Positions 1-11,770 are shown, counted from the first letter of the stretch. The stretch is 64,000 nt of DNA from Anastrepha obliqua (GCF_027943255.1 NC_072894.1:128827601-128891600), one strand, 5' to 3'. Translations and numbers: made by a program. The notes: generated by a model not told the origin, from the letters alone.

Positions 1-741
1 ATGTCTCGCTTTTTCCAAATCCTGTTCGTTGCCTGCCTGGCTGTCGCACTCTGCGCCGCTGAAGCGCCACGTTATCGCAGTCGCAGTGGCCGATTGCAAC
101 TCTCCAAGCAACGCAGCCGTTTCCTGGCACGTCAGGAGGCCGCCGAAGAAGCTGGTGTGACCCCATACCCCTCCGCCAAGGAACTGATCCCAGAGATACC
201 ATTCGATGAAGCTGCCGCCGCTGCTGCACCAGAAGTACCCGTTGCGCCTGTAGATGATGTAAATGTATCCGTGAATGTTGATCTACCTGCTGAGCAGGAA
301 CCAGCTTTCGAACAAGAAGAGGTTGATGAAGTAGCTGTCGCTGATGATGCCGAGGGCGAACACGAACCTGACTTAACCTATGGGCCACCAGAGGCTGAGG
401 ATGTGCCAGCAGTGAATGAGATCACACCCGTTGAGGAAATCGAAACAACCGTCGCTGAGGAAGAGGAACAAGCTAAAGCTGCTGAGGAGGAAATTCAATC
501 TGAGCGTTTGGTGTTCGGTCGTCGCATTAACGCACGTAAATCTGCTCGTCCAGCAAAGCTGCGCGCTCCAACTTCTGCCCGTGGTCGCGTCACCTCAGCC
601 AAATCGGCCCGCATTGTCAAAGCCAAGACAACGACCAAAGCTCGTCCCGCTCGTTTGCAACAGTTTGCACAACAACAACAATACATTGTTGCCCAACAGC
701 CAATGTTTTACTACACCGCCGGACAATTGCAGCAGTGGTAA
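1..741 (+). CDS. Secreted Ala/Glu-rich YGPP protein, 246 aa
   Basis: Intact single-exon ORF whose ATG is the first base of the window, so its promoter lies outside. Residues 1-20 (MSRFFQILFVACLAVALCAA) are a signal peptide. SRFLARQE (39-46) is followed by VTPYPSAKELIPEIPFDE (53-70), an acidic Ala/Glu/Val-rich middle, DLTYGPP (124-130), then a very basic tail (about 174-219, many ARP and SAR steps) and a Gln/Tyr-rich end. The 39-70 module recurs almost unchanged in the gene at 20596-21159, so the two are paralogues. The module resembles the dipteran DUF4794-type secreted proteins, but that family name is from memory. No catalytic domain is visible; an extracellular structural role is an inference. 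The ORF is certain, the function is not. Confidence 0.9.
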   Translation: MSRFFQILFVACLAVALCAAEAPRYRSRSGRLQLSKQRSRFLARQEAAEEAGVTPYPSAKELIPEIPFDEAAAAAAPEVPVAPVDDVNVSVNVDLPAEQEPAFEQEEVDEVAVADDAEGEHEPDLTYGPPEAEDVPAVNEITPVEEIETTVAEEEEQAKAAEEEIQSERLVFGRRINARKSARPAKLRAPTSARGRVTSAKSARIVKAKTTTKARPARLQQFAQQQQYIVAQQPMFYYTAGQLQQW

Positions 742-827
742 GCTGATAGGGAGGATTTCGATGTGGCTGCCGTCATCCAGCACATGAATTCTTATTGTTA
801 TGATTGTAGTGTAGAAAATTGTTAACA

Positions 828-833
828 ATTAAA
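828..833 (+). promoter_or_regulatory. Candidate polyadenylation signal (ATTAAA)
   Basis: ATTAAA lies 87 nt after the stop codon of the 1-741 gene, in AT-rich DNA. It is the nearest plausible poly(A) signal. No feature is seen between here and the transposon nest that starts at 1029. Confidence 0.4.
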
Positions 834-1249
834 TACCTGTAGAACTGAAAAGTTGTTAAAGATTTTTTTAGCCTGATAAATATAAACCGATAATTTTGAA
901 AATATACAAATCCAGTATTTACATCTCATTTATATCGAGAGTAGTATGTTGTGTGTACATACTTAGATATGTCCTTTACAGAGCGTTGGGTAAATGTAAG
1001 TGCATGCACGCAAATATTTGTATGTACCGTCAGCATCAAAATAAAGTGTACACCACTTATTGATAAGTTTTGACTGTTTATTTATTTGTTTTGTAATTTC
1101 ATTTATTTTTTTTTTAAACATAGTTGATACCACAGAAAGATACCAAAGCAAAGTTTCGAACTCGCATACTCGAAATTTTTCTGACAATTCTGATTTTTAC
1201 TAATTTTATACAAAGTGCGAAACTTTGCTTTATCTTGTTCTGTTGTATA

Positions 1250-1797
1250 GGGTTGTTCAATAGGTGCGCTTCAACTTTTTTCTGATAGGGAGGGCGAACG
1301 ACGGAATATTTTTTATTTTTCGCTTGTCATTTGTAAACTTCATTAGTATACATTTCATTATGGAACGCTACACACTTGAGCAACGATTGCAAATCGTGCA
1401 TATTTTTCATGAAAATAATCGTTCTGTTGCTGCTACTTTAAGAGCATTACGGCCATTTTACGGTCCATTTAACAAGCCGTCCCGTTTTGGGGTTATGTGA
1501 AGTCATTGGTCTACAGTAACAAGCCGGCGACGATTTGTGAGCTCAGAGCCAATATTGAACGCGAAATTGCTGGAATTTCGGCCGATTTATGCAAAAGAGT
1601 GGTCGAAAATTGGGTTCAACGATTGGACTTGGATTGGCGTAAAACGTGCACGCGGTGGTCATGCAAAAGAAATCGAATTTCATACTTAAATGTATATGTT
1701 CAAACTCCATAATAAAAAAAAATTAGTTAAAAAAGTCAAACCGTTTGTGTTTTATTCAAAAAAGTTCAAAAGTTGAAGCGCTCTTACTGAAAAACCC
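1250..1797 (+). mobile_element. Internally deleted IS630/Tc1-like element
   Basis: Inverted ends are GGGTTGTTCAATAGGTGCGC on the left and, reverse-complemented, GGGTTTTTCAGTAAGAGCGC on the right; the similarity continues through CTTCAACTTTT. TA flanks both ends. A start at 1360 encodes the transposase N-terminus (MERYTLEQRLQIVHIFHENN, then TLRALRPFYG). After an internal deletion the C-terminal piece follows (KPATICELRANIEREI, then VVENWVQRLD at about 1515-1630), ending in RGGHAKEIEF in another frame. The catalytic core is missing, so it is non-autonomous. A relative lies at 35397-36089. Confidence 0.8.
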
Positions 1798-1801
1798 TAT
1801 A

Positions 1802-2465
1802 GAATAATATATATATAAAAAGAAGTTACATTTCCTTGGTAATCTTATAACTCAAGAACCGCCAAACCGATTGACACAAAAATTTTAGAGTTCTTTTCTA
1901 TCTTTGAGGAGGTGGTTTGTGTGAAGTTTGATTGAAATCGGTGCAGCCGTTCCTGAGTTATGACATTTTATGTGAGTAATGGTTTCCTCTCATACGAAAT
2001 GCCTGTATGGGAAAAACATCAACAAATACACAGCCGCTTATGAGCGTTTCTGTTGTACTGTTGTGGTTGTAAGTGTATTATGTTAATATTAATTTTGGAC
2101 GAAAATATAATAAAAACTGGATCATTCAAGGAACTGGAAAAACATTTTTAACTTTATTTATTTTAGCATAATTTATTTAGCGTAAAAAATTGAAATGGAA
2201 ATTAAAGAATCAAAGTTTAATTACAAGTTTTTATCGGCTCTTTCACCTTACCTGTATATAGGTAACCACCACAATCAAATTTTAAAAAAGTACAGAAAAG
2301 GCTATTGTGACATCTTTAGAAAGTATGTTGAATGAAAAAAATCAACTAATTCAACTGTTTAAACATTTTACGAGTTCTATAAAGAAAACTTAATATGAAA
2401 AATTTCTTGCGATATAAAAAAAACATTTTATGTATGGTGGTGCGAAGCCCACTGGAAAATGCTAG
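1802..2465 (+). mobile_element. Non-autonomous Helitron (copy A)
   Basis: It starts with a TA-rich stretch followed by TATAACTCAAGAACCGCCAA, the same kind of 5' block as the coding Helitron next to it (TATAACTCGAGAACGGCTGA). It ends with a short GTGG/CCAC hairpin (about 2437-2452) and CTAG at 2462-2465 followed by T, the expected Helitron CTRR-T terminus. No Rep or helicase sequence was found inside. The 5' boundary is uncertain by about 10 bp. Confidence 0.6.
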
Positions 2466-2469
2466 TATA

Positions 2470-4371
2470 TCTATATATATATGTATAAAAGAAAGTCATG
2501 TTAGTTATACTATTTATAACTCGAGAACGGCTGAACCGATTTGGCTGAAAATTGGTGGAGAGGTAGCTTAGAACCAGGAGACGGGCATAGGATACTTTTT
2601 ATCCCATTCGAACGCGTTTACGTGAAGTCACTATAAAATGTGGTATAACAAAAACGCATCTGATATGGAATAACAAAACGCAAATGACAGCTAAACGTAA
2701 TTTTGTCCATGGTTAAGTGAAAAGTTTGATAATATAAATTTTGTCAGAAATATATAATCACAGTAATTTTTGTTATCTTTGAATCATCATTATCAATGCC
2801 GCGACCAAGCCGTTCGAATCTTTCCCGACAAAGCCGACTGAAGAAGCACAAGGAATTGCCCGTGAAGAGCGCCGCGTTAGTATGGCTCGACTTCGTGCTT
2901 CTCAATCACAAGAGCAAAGCGAGGCAGCGCGTGAAACGGCTCGGTTGGCAATGCGAAATCGTCGAGCGAATAACCGAGATGAACAAGTAGATCATTTTCG
3001 ACGCAAAAGAAGAGAATTATCAAGTGCTGATTTGAATCGAGCAGCGTTTCGATATGATTGCAACACTGATTACTGCTAGCATCCTAGCGTTTGCATTGGG
3101 CCAATGAACGTTGTTTGCGAGTATTGTGGCGCATTGAAGTTTTCTGGAGAAACGCCCGGATTGTGCTGCCTTAGTGGAAGAGTGAAATTGCCATTATTGC
3201 CACGTGAAGAAACTACAAAGAAAGTTAGCTCGATGAATTATTACGCATATCGTTTGATGATTCGTCAAAATGCTGACAACTATTTGCTGCGGTTTCGTCG
3301 ATTATTTCAGCAGTATTGCGTCGACATGTGCGGACAGAAACGGAGCGTTTAACTTTCATTAGGTTGAACCAAGCCAAACTGCGTTCTGAGGAATGTACAT
3401 TTACTTGATGCAATTGGTACTGAAGTAAATGCAGCTAATATTGGTCGATTAACTATTCTGCCGGCGACGTACATAGGTAGTGAAAATGCGCAAGATGCAA
3501 TGACAAATGTTTGTCATTACGGTAGGTCAGATCTCTGTATTACTTTTACCTGTAATTCAAAATGGTTAGAAATTGTTCAATTGCTGCTTCCCGGACAAAC
3601 ATCAAGTGATCGACACGTCATCACAGCACGTGTATTCAGACAAAAAATACGATCCCTGATGAACTACATTGCTAAACAACGCGTCTTTGGAGATACTCGA
3701 TGCTGGATGTATTCAATCGAATGGCAAAAACGAGGCCTGCCGCACGCACACATTCTTATTTGGTTAGTGGAAAGAATTCAAACAGACCAAATACATAGAT
3801 GATATCATATGTGCCGAGATTCCCGATCACGAAGCCGATCCAGACCTACATGATGTTCTAATTACAAATATGATTCATGAACCGTGTGGCGCCGTCAATC
3901 CCCAATCACCTTGCATGGTCGACGGCAAGTCTTCCAAGCGATATCCACGGAAATTAACGGCTTAGACTGTTACTGGCAACGATGGTTATCCACTGTATCG
4001 CCGTCGATCACCCGATGATAACGGCCGAACTATTGCAACAAAAGTGAAAAGAATGGATTTCGTTGTCGACAACAGTTGGATTGTTCCATATTCGCCAGTT
4101 ATTTCCAAAACGTTCAAGACACATTGCAACGTTGAGTATTGCAATTCAGTAAAGTCCATAAAATACATTTGCAAATATGTCACGAAAGGCGGTTTTTGGC
4201 ATCCAATCCTCCAATACCAACGATGAAATTGCGCGCTATTAAGTTGGTCGTTATGTGAACTGCAGCGATTGAAGCGATTTGGCGTATATTCGCATTCCCT
4301 ATTCACGAACGTCATCCTACTGTTGTGCATTTGTGCCTGTAGGGCGGAACAAAGTTCGCCGGGTCAGCTAG
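2470..4371 (+). mobile_element. Decayed Helitron with Rep remnant (copy B)
   Basis: The 5' end is TC at 2470-2471. The 3' end is a hairpin (4343-4360, GGCGGAAC/GTTCGCC) followed by GGGTCAGCTAG and T. Broken frames between 2790 and 4330 encode a Rep N-terminus (SQEQSEAARETARLAMRNRR, then CNTDY), a Cys-rich segment (VCEYCGALKFSGETPGLCC), DLCITFTCNSKWLEI, and the HUH motif of the rolling-circle nuclease in MYSIEWQKRGLPHAHILIWL (about 3708-3767). The Tyr region YICKYVTKG is at 4167-4193. The helicase domain is absent and several stops and frameshifts are present, so it cannot move itself. Confidence 0.85.
2796..4330 (+). pseudogene. Helitron Rep (HUH nuclease) pseudogene
   Basis: This is the coding part of the Helitron at 2470-4371. 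In intact relatives the protein nicks and joins single-stranded DNA (HUH His pair plus Tyr) and is fused to a Pif1-like helicase. Here frame changes occur near 2870 and 3345, and stops near 3076, 3349, 3800 and 3964. The HUH motif PHAH (about 3740-3751) and a two-Tyr motif can still be read. The coding sequence stops before any helicase motif and runs straight into the 3' hairpin, so the copy is both truncated and degenerate. Confidence 0.8.
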
Positions 4372-4459
4372 TATCTTTATAAAAATTGAAATTACAAAAT
4401 AAATACATAAATAGCCAGAACTTATCAATAAGTGGTGTGCACTTTAATTTGACGTTGAC

Positions 4460-5582
4460 ACAAATCGTTAGATATGAAGCTGAGCATCTCAGTATTGATA
4501 AAATAAATTTTCCATTCCGGCGCATAAATGAATTCTTTGCATCAAAATCCCTCTCTCAATGGGTGCTTGCTCCCTCTACGACTACGTAAGCTCATTTTAT
4601 GCCTTCCCCCCAGACGTATATTATTAAAAATGTGGAGGAATGCGCATTTATTAGGGTGGCCTATTATTCGACTTTTCTGTCAAGCATTTTTAACAGTTTT
4701 TTTTTACATAAATCACAAAGAGCAAAAAAAGGGTTGAGAAAATACAAAGGAACTTTTCTCTTCTTAAAAATTGAATAAACAAACTTACATGAAAATCTCA
4801 GACTGAAGTCGTTAGTACTTAGAAATCGGTTTGCAAATACAGCTTTGTAGATTACAACGGGCTTTTTGGCTTTTAGAAATTCGAAAATGTGCAGCTCTGT
4901 GGAGAATTTAGTAAGAGACAACAGAGCTTGAATAGATGTGTACTACGCTGTATGCAGTAACTTCTTTTATATGCTGTGTAAGGGTATACCTATCTATCGC
5001 TTAACATGTATCTTTACGTTTTACTTGGGGAACCATAGCGAATTAAAAATTTCTCCTCTGTTCCAGCAAGCGAACGATATACAAAAGTGCTTTTGTGCGC
5101 CACTGCATGCCCGATGCTATCGAGGTGCAATAACAATTGTGTTGCTCTTTTGGGCTACCATCGACACGTGCACTAATTTTATTTATCAATTAATGCAGCA
5201 ATAAAAGAGAGCGCACAAACTAGGTGTACTGCACACATACATACACAATTAAGATAAGTACTCAATGCTTCTACTCTTTGTAGACTAAGTTCGCGTTGTT
5301 GGTAACGTTATTATTAGTGACGCTGTTGTTGGTAGTCGTACGAGTTTCTACATTTTTAAATGAATATTGACTCTAATGTGACACCAAACGGGCACCCGCG
5401 TGCCTTTGGAAAATATTTCTTGTGAAATTTCTTTCCGTTCGTAACAGATTCTATTATAAAAAGGGTTACCGATTTTTTATATTAAAATATGTATGTATTA
5501 TATATCTCCGCCTTGGTATCGCTTTCATTTGCAAAATGCGGTTTTCAGTTTCGCCTTCACCAAGTTTATTCAATGAGAAATT
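4460..5582. other. Intergenic, no supported feature
   Basis: AT-rich unique-looking DNA between the transposon nest and the 3' end of the reverse-strand gene at 5583-6254. The short ORFs here show no family motifs. An AATAAA on the reverse strand for the neighbouring gene could not be placed with confidence. Confidence 0.4.
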
Positions 5583-6254
5583 TTACATTGTTTGCATCCC
5601 ACGCAAAAACTCCAGCGGAATTTCAAAGTTCTCTATTTTATCCTCCTTCTCCTGTTTGCGCTGCGCGTCTAGCTTCGATGGCGTTGCACCGACATATTGT
5701 TCCGATTGTTGTACAGTCGATTTTTGGTGTTTCTGTTGCACTCCCGGCTGTTGGAAGTCCTGAAAGTCTTCCTCCGGATATTGCTCGTATTCATAATCGG
5801 TGCGAAAGCCACCATCACGGATGTCATCGTCGGATGTGTTGGGAGGCAACTCGGCTGGTGGGCCGTAAACGTCGTGGGGATTGGGCTGTTGTGGTCTCCC
5901 CGAAGGTGGCCTCATTGGCCAGTTGACCGGTGGTGAGCCATAAATGTCAACTGGCCGACGATGCTGTTGCTGCGTTAGCACTTTGTCCTGCATGTGACTA
6001 TTGCTTTGTGTGCCCCATGGCTGACGGTTCTCGCTGGGCAGCTCAAATGTTTGGGATGGTCGATAGCCAGATGGTCGGTAGCCATCTTTGCGACGGATCT
6101 CGCTTTGTTCGTTGTCGGGTTTAAAGCGGAATATTTGCGGGTATCTGTGGTGTAGCACGCGATGACGATGTCGCGCTAAGCGCGTGGTATCTTGTCCGGT
6201 ACTTAGAATGAATGCCAGCAGTAAAATGACGGCTATGAGCATTAGTTTTGGCAT
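5583..6254 (-). CDS. Secreted GYRP/YGPP protein, 223 aa
   Basis: Intact ORF with ATG at 6254 and TAA at 5583. Residues 1-20 (MPKLMLIAVILLLAFILSTG) form a signal peptide. Then comes a His/Arg-rich stretch (24-37), GYRPSGYRPSQTFELP (58-73), DIYGSPP (103-109), a Pro-rich segment with DVYGPP (128-133), an acidic Tyr-rich part (about 141-166), and a Gln/Lys-rich end. GYRP..F.LP is shared with the 350-aa protein at 11916-12968, and YGPP with those at 1-741 and 20596-21159. Gly-Tyr-Arg-Pro and Tyr-Gly-Pro-Pro motifs are common in dipteran matrix proteins of unknown function. A secreted structural role is an inference. A start at Met5 would also leave a signal peptide. Confidence 0.88.
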   Translation of the reverse strand: MPKLMLIAVILLLAFILSTGQDTTRLARHRHRVLHHRYPQIFRFKPDNEQSEIRRKDGYRPSGYRPSQTFELPSENRQPWGTQSNSHMQDKVLTQQQHRRPVDIYGSPPVNWPMRPPSGRPQQPNPHDVYGPPAELPPNTSDDDIRDGGFRTDYEYEQYPEEDFQDFQQPGVQQKHQKSTVQQSEQYVGATPSKLDAQRKQEKEDKIENFEIPLEFLRGMQTM

Positions 6255-6304
6255 TTTTGCGAAACAAACCGTGGCGTTCTTTTATAAGTTGCCTGGCGAA
6301 TTTA

Positions 6305-6335
6305 TGGCTCTCTGATTTGTTGTAATGCTTTTATA
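6305..6335 (-). promoter_or_regulatory. Probable TATA promoter of the 5583-6254 gene
   Basis: TATAAAAG lies on the reverse strand at 6335-6328, 74 nt upstream of the ATG, so transcription from about 6305 would give a 5'UTR near 50 nt. A second TATAAAAG at 6286-6279 is only 32 nt from the ATG and would start transcription at the start codon, so it is less likely. Neither has the AGTY initiator seen in three other genes here. Confidence 0.45.
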
Positions 6336-6949
6336 TGCGAAAACTTGGCAAAGTATCAACTATGTAGCAAATGCGATTGAATGTGGATTCCTTTTTTGAA
6401 AATCTTTGTAAACATTTCATTTAGAAAAATATTGAACAAATGCCAATTTTCCACCTGCCAACTCAGGCTGGTTAGAGACATATTGGCTGTCGTTGTAACC
6501 TCCAGTGTGGGTATGGATTTGACTTGGGAGCACGTGAACCGATTACTCGTGCGACCTCCAATGGTAAATTTAGTTTATGATTTATTTTTATCGCCTACAA
6601 ATTTGCAAATGAAATTCATATCACTTTTTTGTGGCATCTCACATTGCACTTTGGTACAGTGTTTCGTTTTTGGATATACGATGTAAAAAAAATGTTTTAA
6701 ATAAAGTCACTATATTGGAAAGTCCCACGTTGTGCTAACGTTCCAGAATGTGGATGAACTCTCCACGACACAAAATTCGGACTAGCGCGGGATTCCTCTA
6801 CCTGCTGCCGATTGTGCTTATGGGAGATACACCATAGTAGATCCCGTCGATTTCGAACCCCATTGCGTGCAGTATTAAAAAAAATGTTGTTGAAACAATT
6901 GCTGAATAAAAAATGTAAAATTTTAGTATATTTCTGCCATAAAAATTTT
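6336..6949. other. Intergenic, no supported feature
   Basis: Upstream DNA of the 5583-6254 gene. The forward ORF of about 100 codons at 6381-6686 has no motif and no promoter, so it was not called. Confidence 0.4.
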
Positions 6950-7060
6950 TCCCATTAAACAATATCTGTCATTCGGAGGCGACATACTGCAAGAGTGCTC
7001 TCCATTTGTGTTGCCATATCAAGGCAAACACCACAAATCGGATGAGAAACTTGACCCTAA
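6950..7060 (+). repeat. Degenerate SINE body fragment
   Basis: AATATCTGTCATTCGGAGGC, then CTCTCCATTTGTG, CATATCAAGGC and ACACCACAAATCGGA follow, in the same order and spacing, the body of the tRNA-derived SINE read on the reverse strand of 35485-35810. The tRNA-like head is not recognisable. It is an old partial copy. Confidence 0.55.
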
Positions 7061-10000
7061 CTCTTTTCACGAACTTATGCACTTACCTATTATTGGTTTG
7101 GTGTTTTACATTTGGAGTTCAGGTATTTAACGCTTGCCAATTTATTAATGGTTACGTAAATTCGGAAGACGAATTTTTGAAAGTTTTATCACCCACTTTT
7201 AAATAGCATTTGCTAAAAGTTGAAGTCAAGCGAATATATTCAAAGTGATATTAGTAGTACAAGGCACATATTCTTCACACCCAATTGAATATAGCTTTGT
7301 GTGTGTTTTCATTGGGGGGAATTTATAAGTGGCGGGGCCCAAACCCAGCGCACAACCAGCTATCCTGGAATGCTTCGCCTTCTCACGTTAGCTCACTTCC
7401 CAGGATAATTGAGTTAATCCCGGTAGTTGTGAGCTGCTTGAATCATATGCAGAAGAATCGTGCTGGCCACTCCCAAGTGAATGGCGATCAGTAATTTCCC
7501 ACTTACGTAGACTTCTACACATGGAACCATCCTTGTCTTGTAAAAACTAAAAAAAAAAAAAATAAATATTGGGAAAATATGTTCCCTTACAAGAACCCAT
7601 ACGAGAAACATACAAATAAATGAAGAAGTTAGGTTGGAACAAGTAATAAATAATTAAAAAACGATATATTACGGAGCACTGCCGATACTTACCGACCATA
7701 GTTCATGTGTTTGAAGCGGTTTTTTGCTAAAAAACGATCGGAATGGGTTATTGATAAGAGAAATCAATTTCTCACCATTATAAGGCCAAGCTTTTATGAC
7801 AGAAAAGTACAATACTAGGTGTTAAAATATTTGCCGAGTTCACCAGGAATATATTCTTTCCCTTTGTTCAAGCCTGAGACAGCACTGCTGTGGACCCCTG
7901 TATTTGCTTGGCAGAAACGCAAAACGACCGTGGATCATTCGAGATGAAGTTTACTCACCAACGATTAAATGATGCACCAGATGTTACACGCATCAACGTT
8001 TTTGATGCGATTTATGTGCTGAAATTTTGAGAGAAAGGAGCGATACTCCATGAACTTAAAAGAAAATAAGCGATTTGTGCGCTTTCCTAAATTCGATTAA
8101 AATATATTAAGTTGTTTAACCCGCAGTAAAAGAATATATTCAGACCAAGCAAATATATTAGCTGAAAAATCGACTATTTGGCTTACCTTTGTTTTCCTAT
8201 ATTATAGTTGTCTAACTTCCCTACAAAAACAAGTTATAAAACCTTATTTTTTCGATATAAGAAATATAAATTAAAGAAAACAAAAAAAAGAAAAATTAAA
8301 AATGGGGAAAAAATAAATTAATTCAATATTGAACACTGTATCGCCATTTGTGTGCCTACCTAATCGCATTCAACAAGTGTAAGATTTGAACTTCAAACAA
8401 CAAAATGTACAACACCTGCATACAAAGTAGGTACAACAGCATACAATAACAAAAAACATTATATCGTGAGTTTCAATTAAATACATATGAACAACCTGAG
8501 TAAGAAACATTGATAATAGGAAAACAACAAATAGAAATAGAACGGTTGTGTGCGCTCTCCCTCTCTCTGGTGATGCATTGGCGAAGAAACGTGGGGTCTT
8601 TGGTGCTGGAAAAGCGGGTAAAATGCACCTCAAGTAGAGTTCAATGTTCTCGCAATTCAATTGAAAACATTTAGGGTACTTTTTTTAAGTTTTGTGAATA
8701 AAAATAATAGCAACAGTTAGATAGAAAAGTTTGCGATAGAAACTTTTCTCCGTATAACTTCTCCTTCTACTTTTACTTTTAATTTTTTATTTGTTTTCAT
8801 TTTATTAATTTTGTTTTATTTTGCTTGTGTTTGGTGTTGCTCTACTGCGATCTCTGGCCCCTGTCAGTGTCAATGGCTTTGGCTGTGGTAGGGTCTGAGC
8901 GACGGTCAGCCAATCATGCATGCTGAACACGTAGCGGTTGGCTAAAGCGACGCTGCTATTGGTGGCCGTTTCAAATCGAATTTGTGTGCGCATTATCCAA
9001 ATACAAATACTTGAAAAAGTGTGTATGGTGACCATAATTATTAAATTCATTCTCACGTACCTTACCTACTCATGCTTGTATGCGACACTGTTTGGCTGCA
9101 CGTTGGCCTTTCTCGCTAAGCTATGGTCTATTTTTGCTTTACAAGCATTGAATGAGGGGGCAACGTGGGTGGTGGTGTGTAGGTTATTTTTATTTTTAGT
9201 CTAACTTTTTTTGTGCCATAGCCCGTAATTATCCGTATGTATTTGTTGTTGTTATTGATAATTTTATTTTCTACTTGATATTCATTTTGCTGTTGTTGTT
9301 TAATATTCACAATTGTTTACTTTTGTTTTCATTGGATCGCTAACAGCTTGTGATTTGTTGTTGCTGTAGAAGAATTTATATGCATATGGTGTACATATAT
9401 GTGTGTGCTTGTATGTATGGGCTTGTGTTTGGGCGCTTATTTGCCGAAAATTCAATTTCCGACTTCCGCTTGTTGGTAAATACGCATTGTTGCTGGCTAC
9501 GTGGTATTTTTGCGGTTTTTTCTTTAGTCTATTCTCAATTTTTTTGAGCATATTTTGAGCTGCGAAATGTGTAAATTTATCGAAAATATTCATCTGCTTA
9601 TTGTTTAATTCATTTAAAATCCATTTAAAATCGTTTTTGCATTCCATTTGAGTTGAAGTTTTTACTGAGTTATTAAATTTTTATTGGCTACTATTTGTGT
9701 AACTAGGAATGAATGTGTGTATGTGTGTATTTACGTTACTTTTATGTGTATAAGGTTCTAAATTTACATACGTATGGTATAGGTAACTATTTTTAGTCTG
9801 CTGCACACGTTTTTTTTCATATGACATCACTCTTTGTTGACCCAGAATTTTTTTTTAAATATTTTTATGACTTTCCGCGCCCCGCGCGAATACCAGTTAA
9901 ATATAATTTTTTATGACTTTTCACTTAAAAACAGCTCTTGCTTAAGTTTTACGCCTATTATTTACTATTCCCGTCACAAATAAACATACACACACATATG

Positions 10001-11770
10001 CACATATGTATGTGTGGGCATATAGAATTCCTTGTAAGCGTTTGTTAGAAGTTTGTCCAACAATTAGAGGTCAATAAATGCGTGCTACACTATATTATAA
10101 AAAAACCAGTAATTTGCATAAATGATGTCATAGAATTTGGATCGATTTCAACTTTTGTTAGCATAATGAGTATAATTTACTGATTTATTCCACTTACAAA
10201 TTGTCTACCTTTAATATTGTCTCATTACTCATCAGAGGAGGCCTTCCACTGCTACCAGCAGCTAGTACCGCATCCAATAATTTCAGAGCCGGAGCGTTTG
10301 AATCCATTTGAACTGTACAAGCCGATCTGTGTAGTCTATAACAAAGTAGATCTTAGTAAATAAAGCTGCTTGCTTCAAGATTTACATGAGATTTCACTGG
10401 CGACGTCGTCTGCTTTAGAAGCCCCTAAATCAAATTCGCTTAAAATGGTCTTATTAAAGCACTTTCTCTCTTAGCCGTGGCTCAAGGCTCCGCAGACTTG
10501 CGCATCTAATACATGAGTGTCTTAGAGTATTGCGGTGCATTGCACTCCAAAATTTACTTTGGTTCACTGAAACAAGTAATTTTGTTAGTTACGTCCAGTC
10601 GTTCATTTCATGAAAGAAATCGATGTTTTTTCATATTTCAAATAATATAAGTGTAAGCATACGTATGTATGTATGAGTAATTGAAATGTTACAACAGTTT
10701 CTAAATAGTCGATAAAGCCACAAAAAGTCTTTGAATATCTGAGGCGCATCGAAGTCATCTAATGAAACAAGTTGTAAATTATGCTGAGTTCATTTCAGAC
10801 ACGCAAACCAGTGCGCAAGTATTTAAATACATCCTTGCATCCACTCATATATGCCTGCATACGATTGCTGTTAGGCAGAAGCAAAAGCAGCAGCAAAAGG
10901 AAGCAATAATCAACAAGTAAAACAAACATGAGCATCAACAGTGGCCCCAAAAAACGAAAATGGAAGGCACTAAAAATATGAGAAACAGCACAAAAAATTG
11001 CAGTGACGTCCATGGCAGATTACTGACAAATATATTAAAAAATTGGAAGAAATTTATTCAATTATTTAATCACATAAATTTAGTCTATGAAAATACAAGT
11101 TTCCTAAAGACTAAAGGCAAATAAAAATTTTACTTCTAAAAGCCCTAAAAATTAATTACAAAAAGAGATAAAAAATGAGAGCTCAAAGTATTACAAAATT
11201 CATATTTCGCTGAAGAAAAATCAGTTGATATAGAAGTCGCTGCCTTATTTAATTCACTAATTCACTAAGCGCACGCAAAATTGGGCATTACGCGTATACT
11301 CAGACCTCAATTGGCTATATAAAAAGAGGCGCTAGGCTTACATAAAGTATTCTCACCAAAATATTGCTTCAAATCTTCAATCTATACGTATTCACCTGCT
11401 CACTCCATCATTTTGAATAGTTTTTTTTTTATTTTTGGCATTCGTAGTTGTTGGCTGACAATAAAGAATAAAGAACGGAGATGATGACGACAGTAAGGCA
11501 AGGACTTCGTAATTTCTGCTCAAAGTGCCAAATGGAAGTAATTAAAACTTTGACAGCCAAGCAACCAACACCAGAAATTAAAGCAGAGCAACAAAAATAA
11601 GTGTATGAAAAGTTCTGTATGCTTCGTAAATATGTGCTTGGGTGTGTTCGTAGAAGTTTCAGCAAAGGGATTTATTTGCAGTAATTAATTAGAAGACAGT
11701 TACATTAAATGGTTATGGAGTTTTAATCTAACAAGTCTAAGTAAGAGAGCAAAAGTCGAGTTTGGTTGCT
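7061..11770. other. Long intergenic stretch, AT-rich, no gene seen
   Basis: Nearly 5 kb without a supported gene. 7310-7530 is noticeably richer in G and C than its surroundings and may be an unrecognised repeat. 8180-8340 is almost pure A/T. Short CA/TG and TGTATG microsatellite tracts occur around 9390-9420 and 9715-10015. None of the short ORFs, on either strand, shows a known motif or a signal peptide with a promoter. Confidence 0.4.

Larger units (their letters stand above)
1029..4459. mobile_element. Long-TIR MITE split by later insertions
   Basis: Bases 1029-1115 and the reverse complement of 4376-4459 match over about 85 bp with scattered differences. Both contain CACTTATTGATAAGTT and then TTTTGTAATTTCA in the same spacing. 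The outer arms alone (1029-1249 and 4372-4459) would make a MITE of about 0.3 kb. Everything between them is accounted for by an IS630/Tc1-like element and two Helitrons, so the MITE is the oldest layer of the nest. The superfamily is not certain; the target duplication is not clear. Confidence 0.6.

Noticed and set aside
5489..5936. Forward ORFs of 79-145 codons opposite the 5583-6254 gene
   Set aside because: They are antisense shadows of the secreted-protein gene.
10220..10600. Possible diverged retrotransposon around CATCAGAGGAGGCCTTCCAC
   Set aside because: The texture resembles old coding DNA but no motif could be read in any frame.
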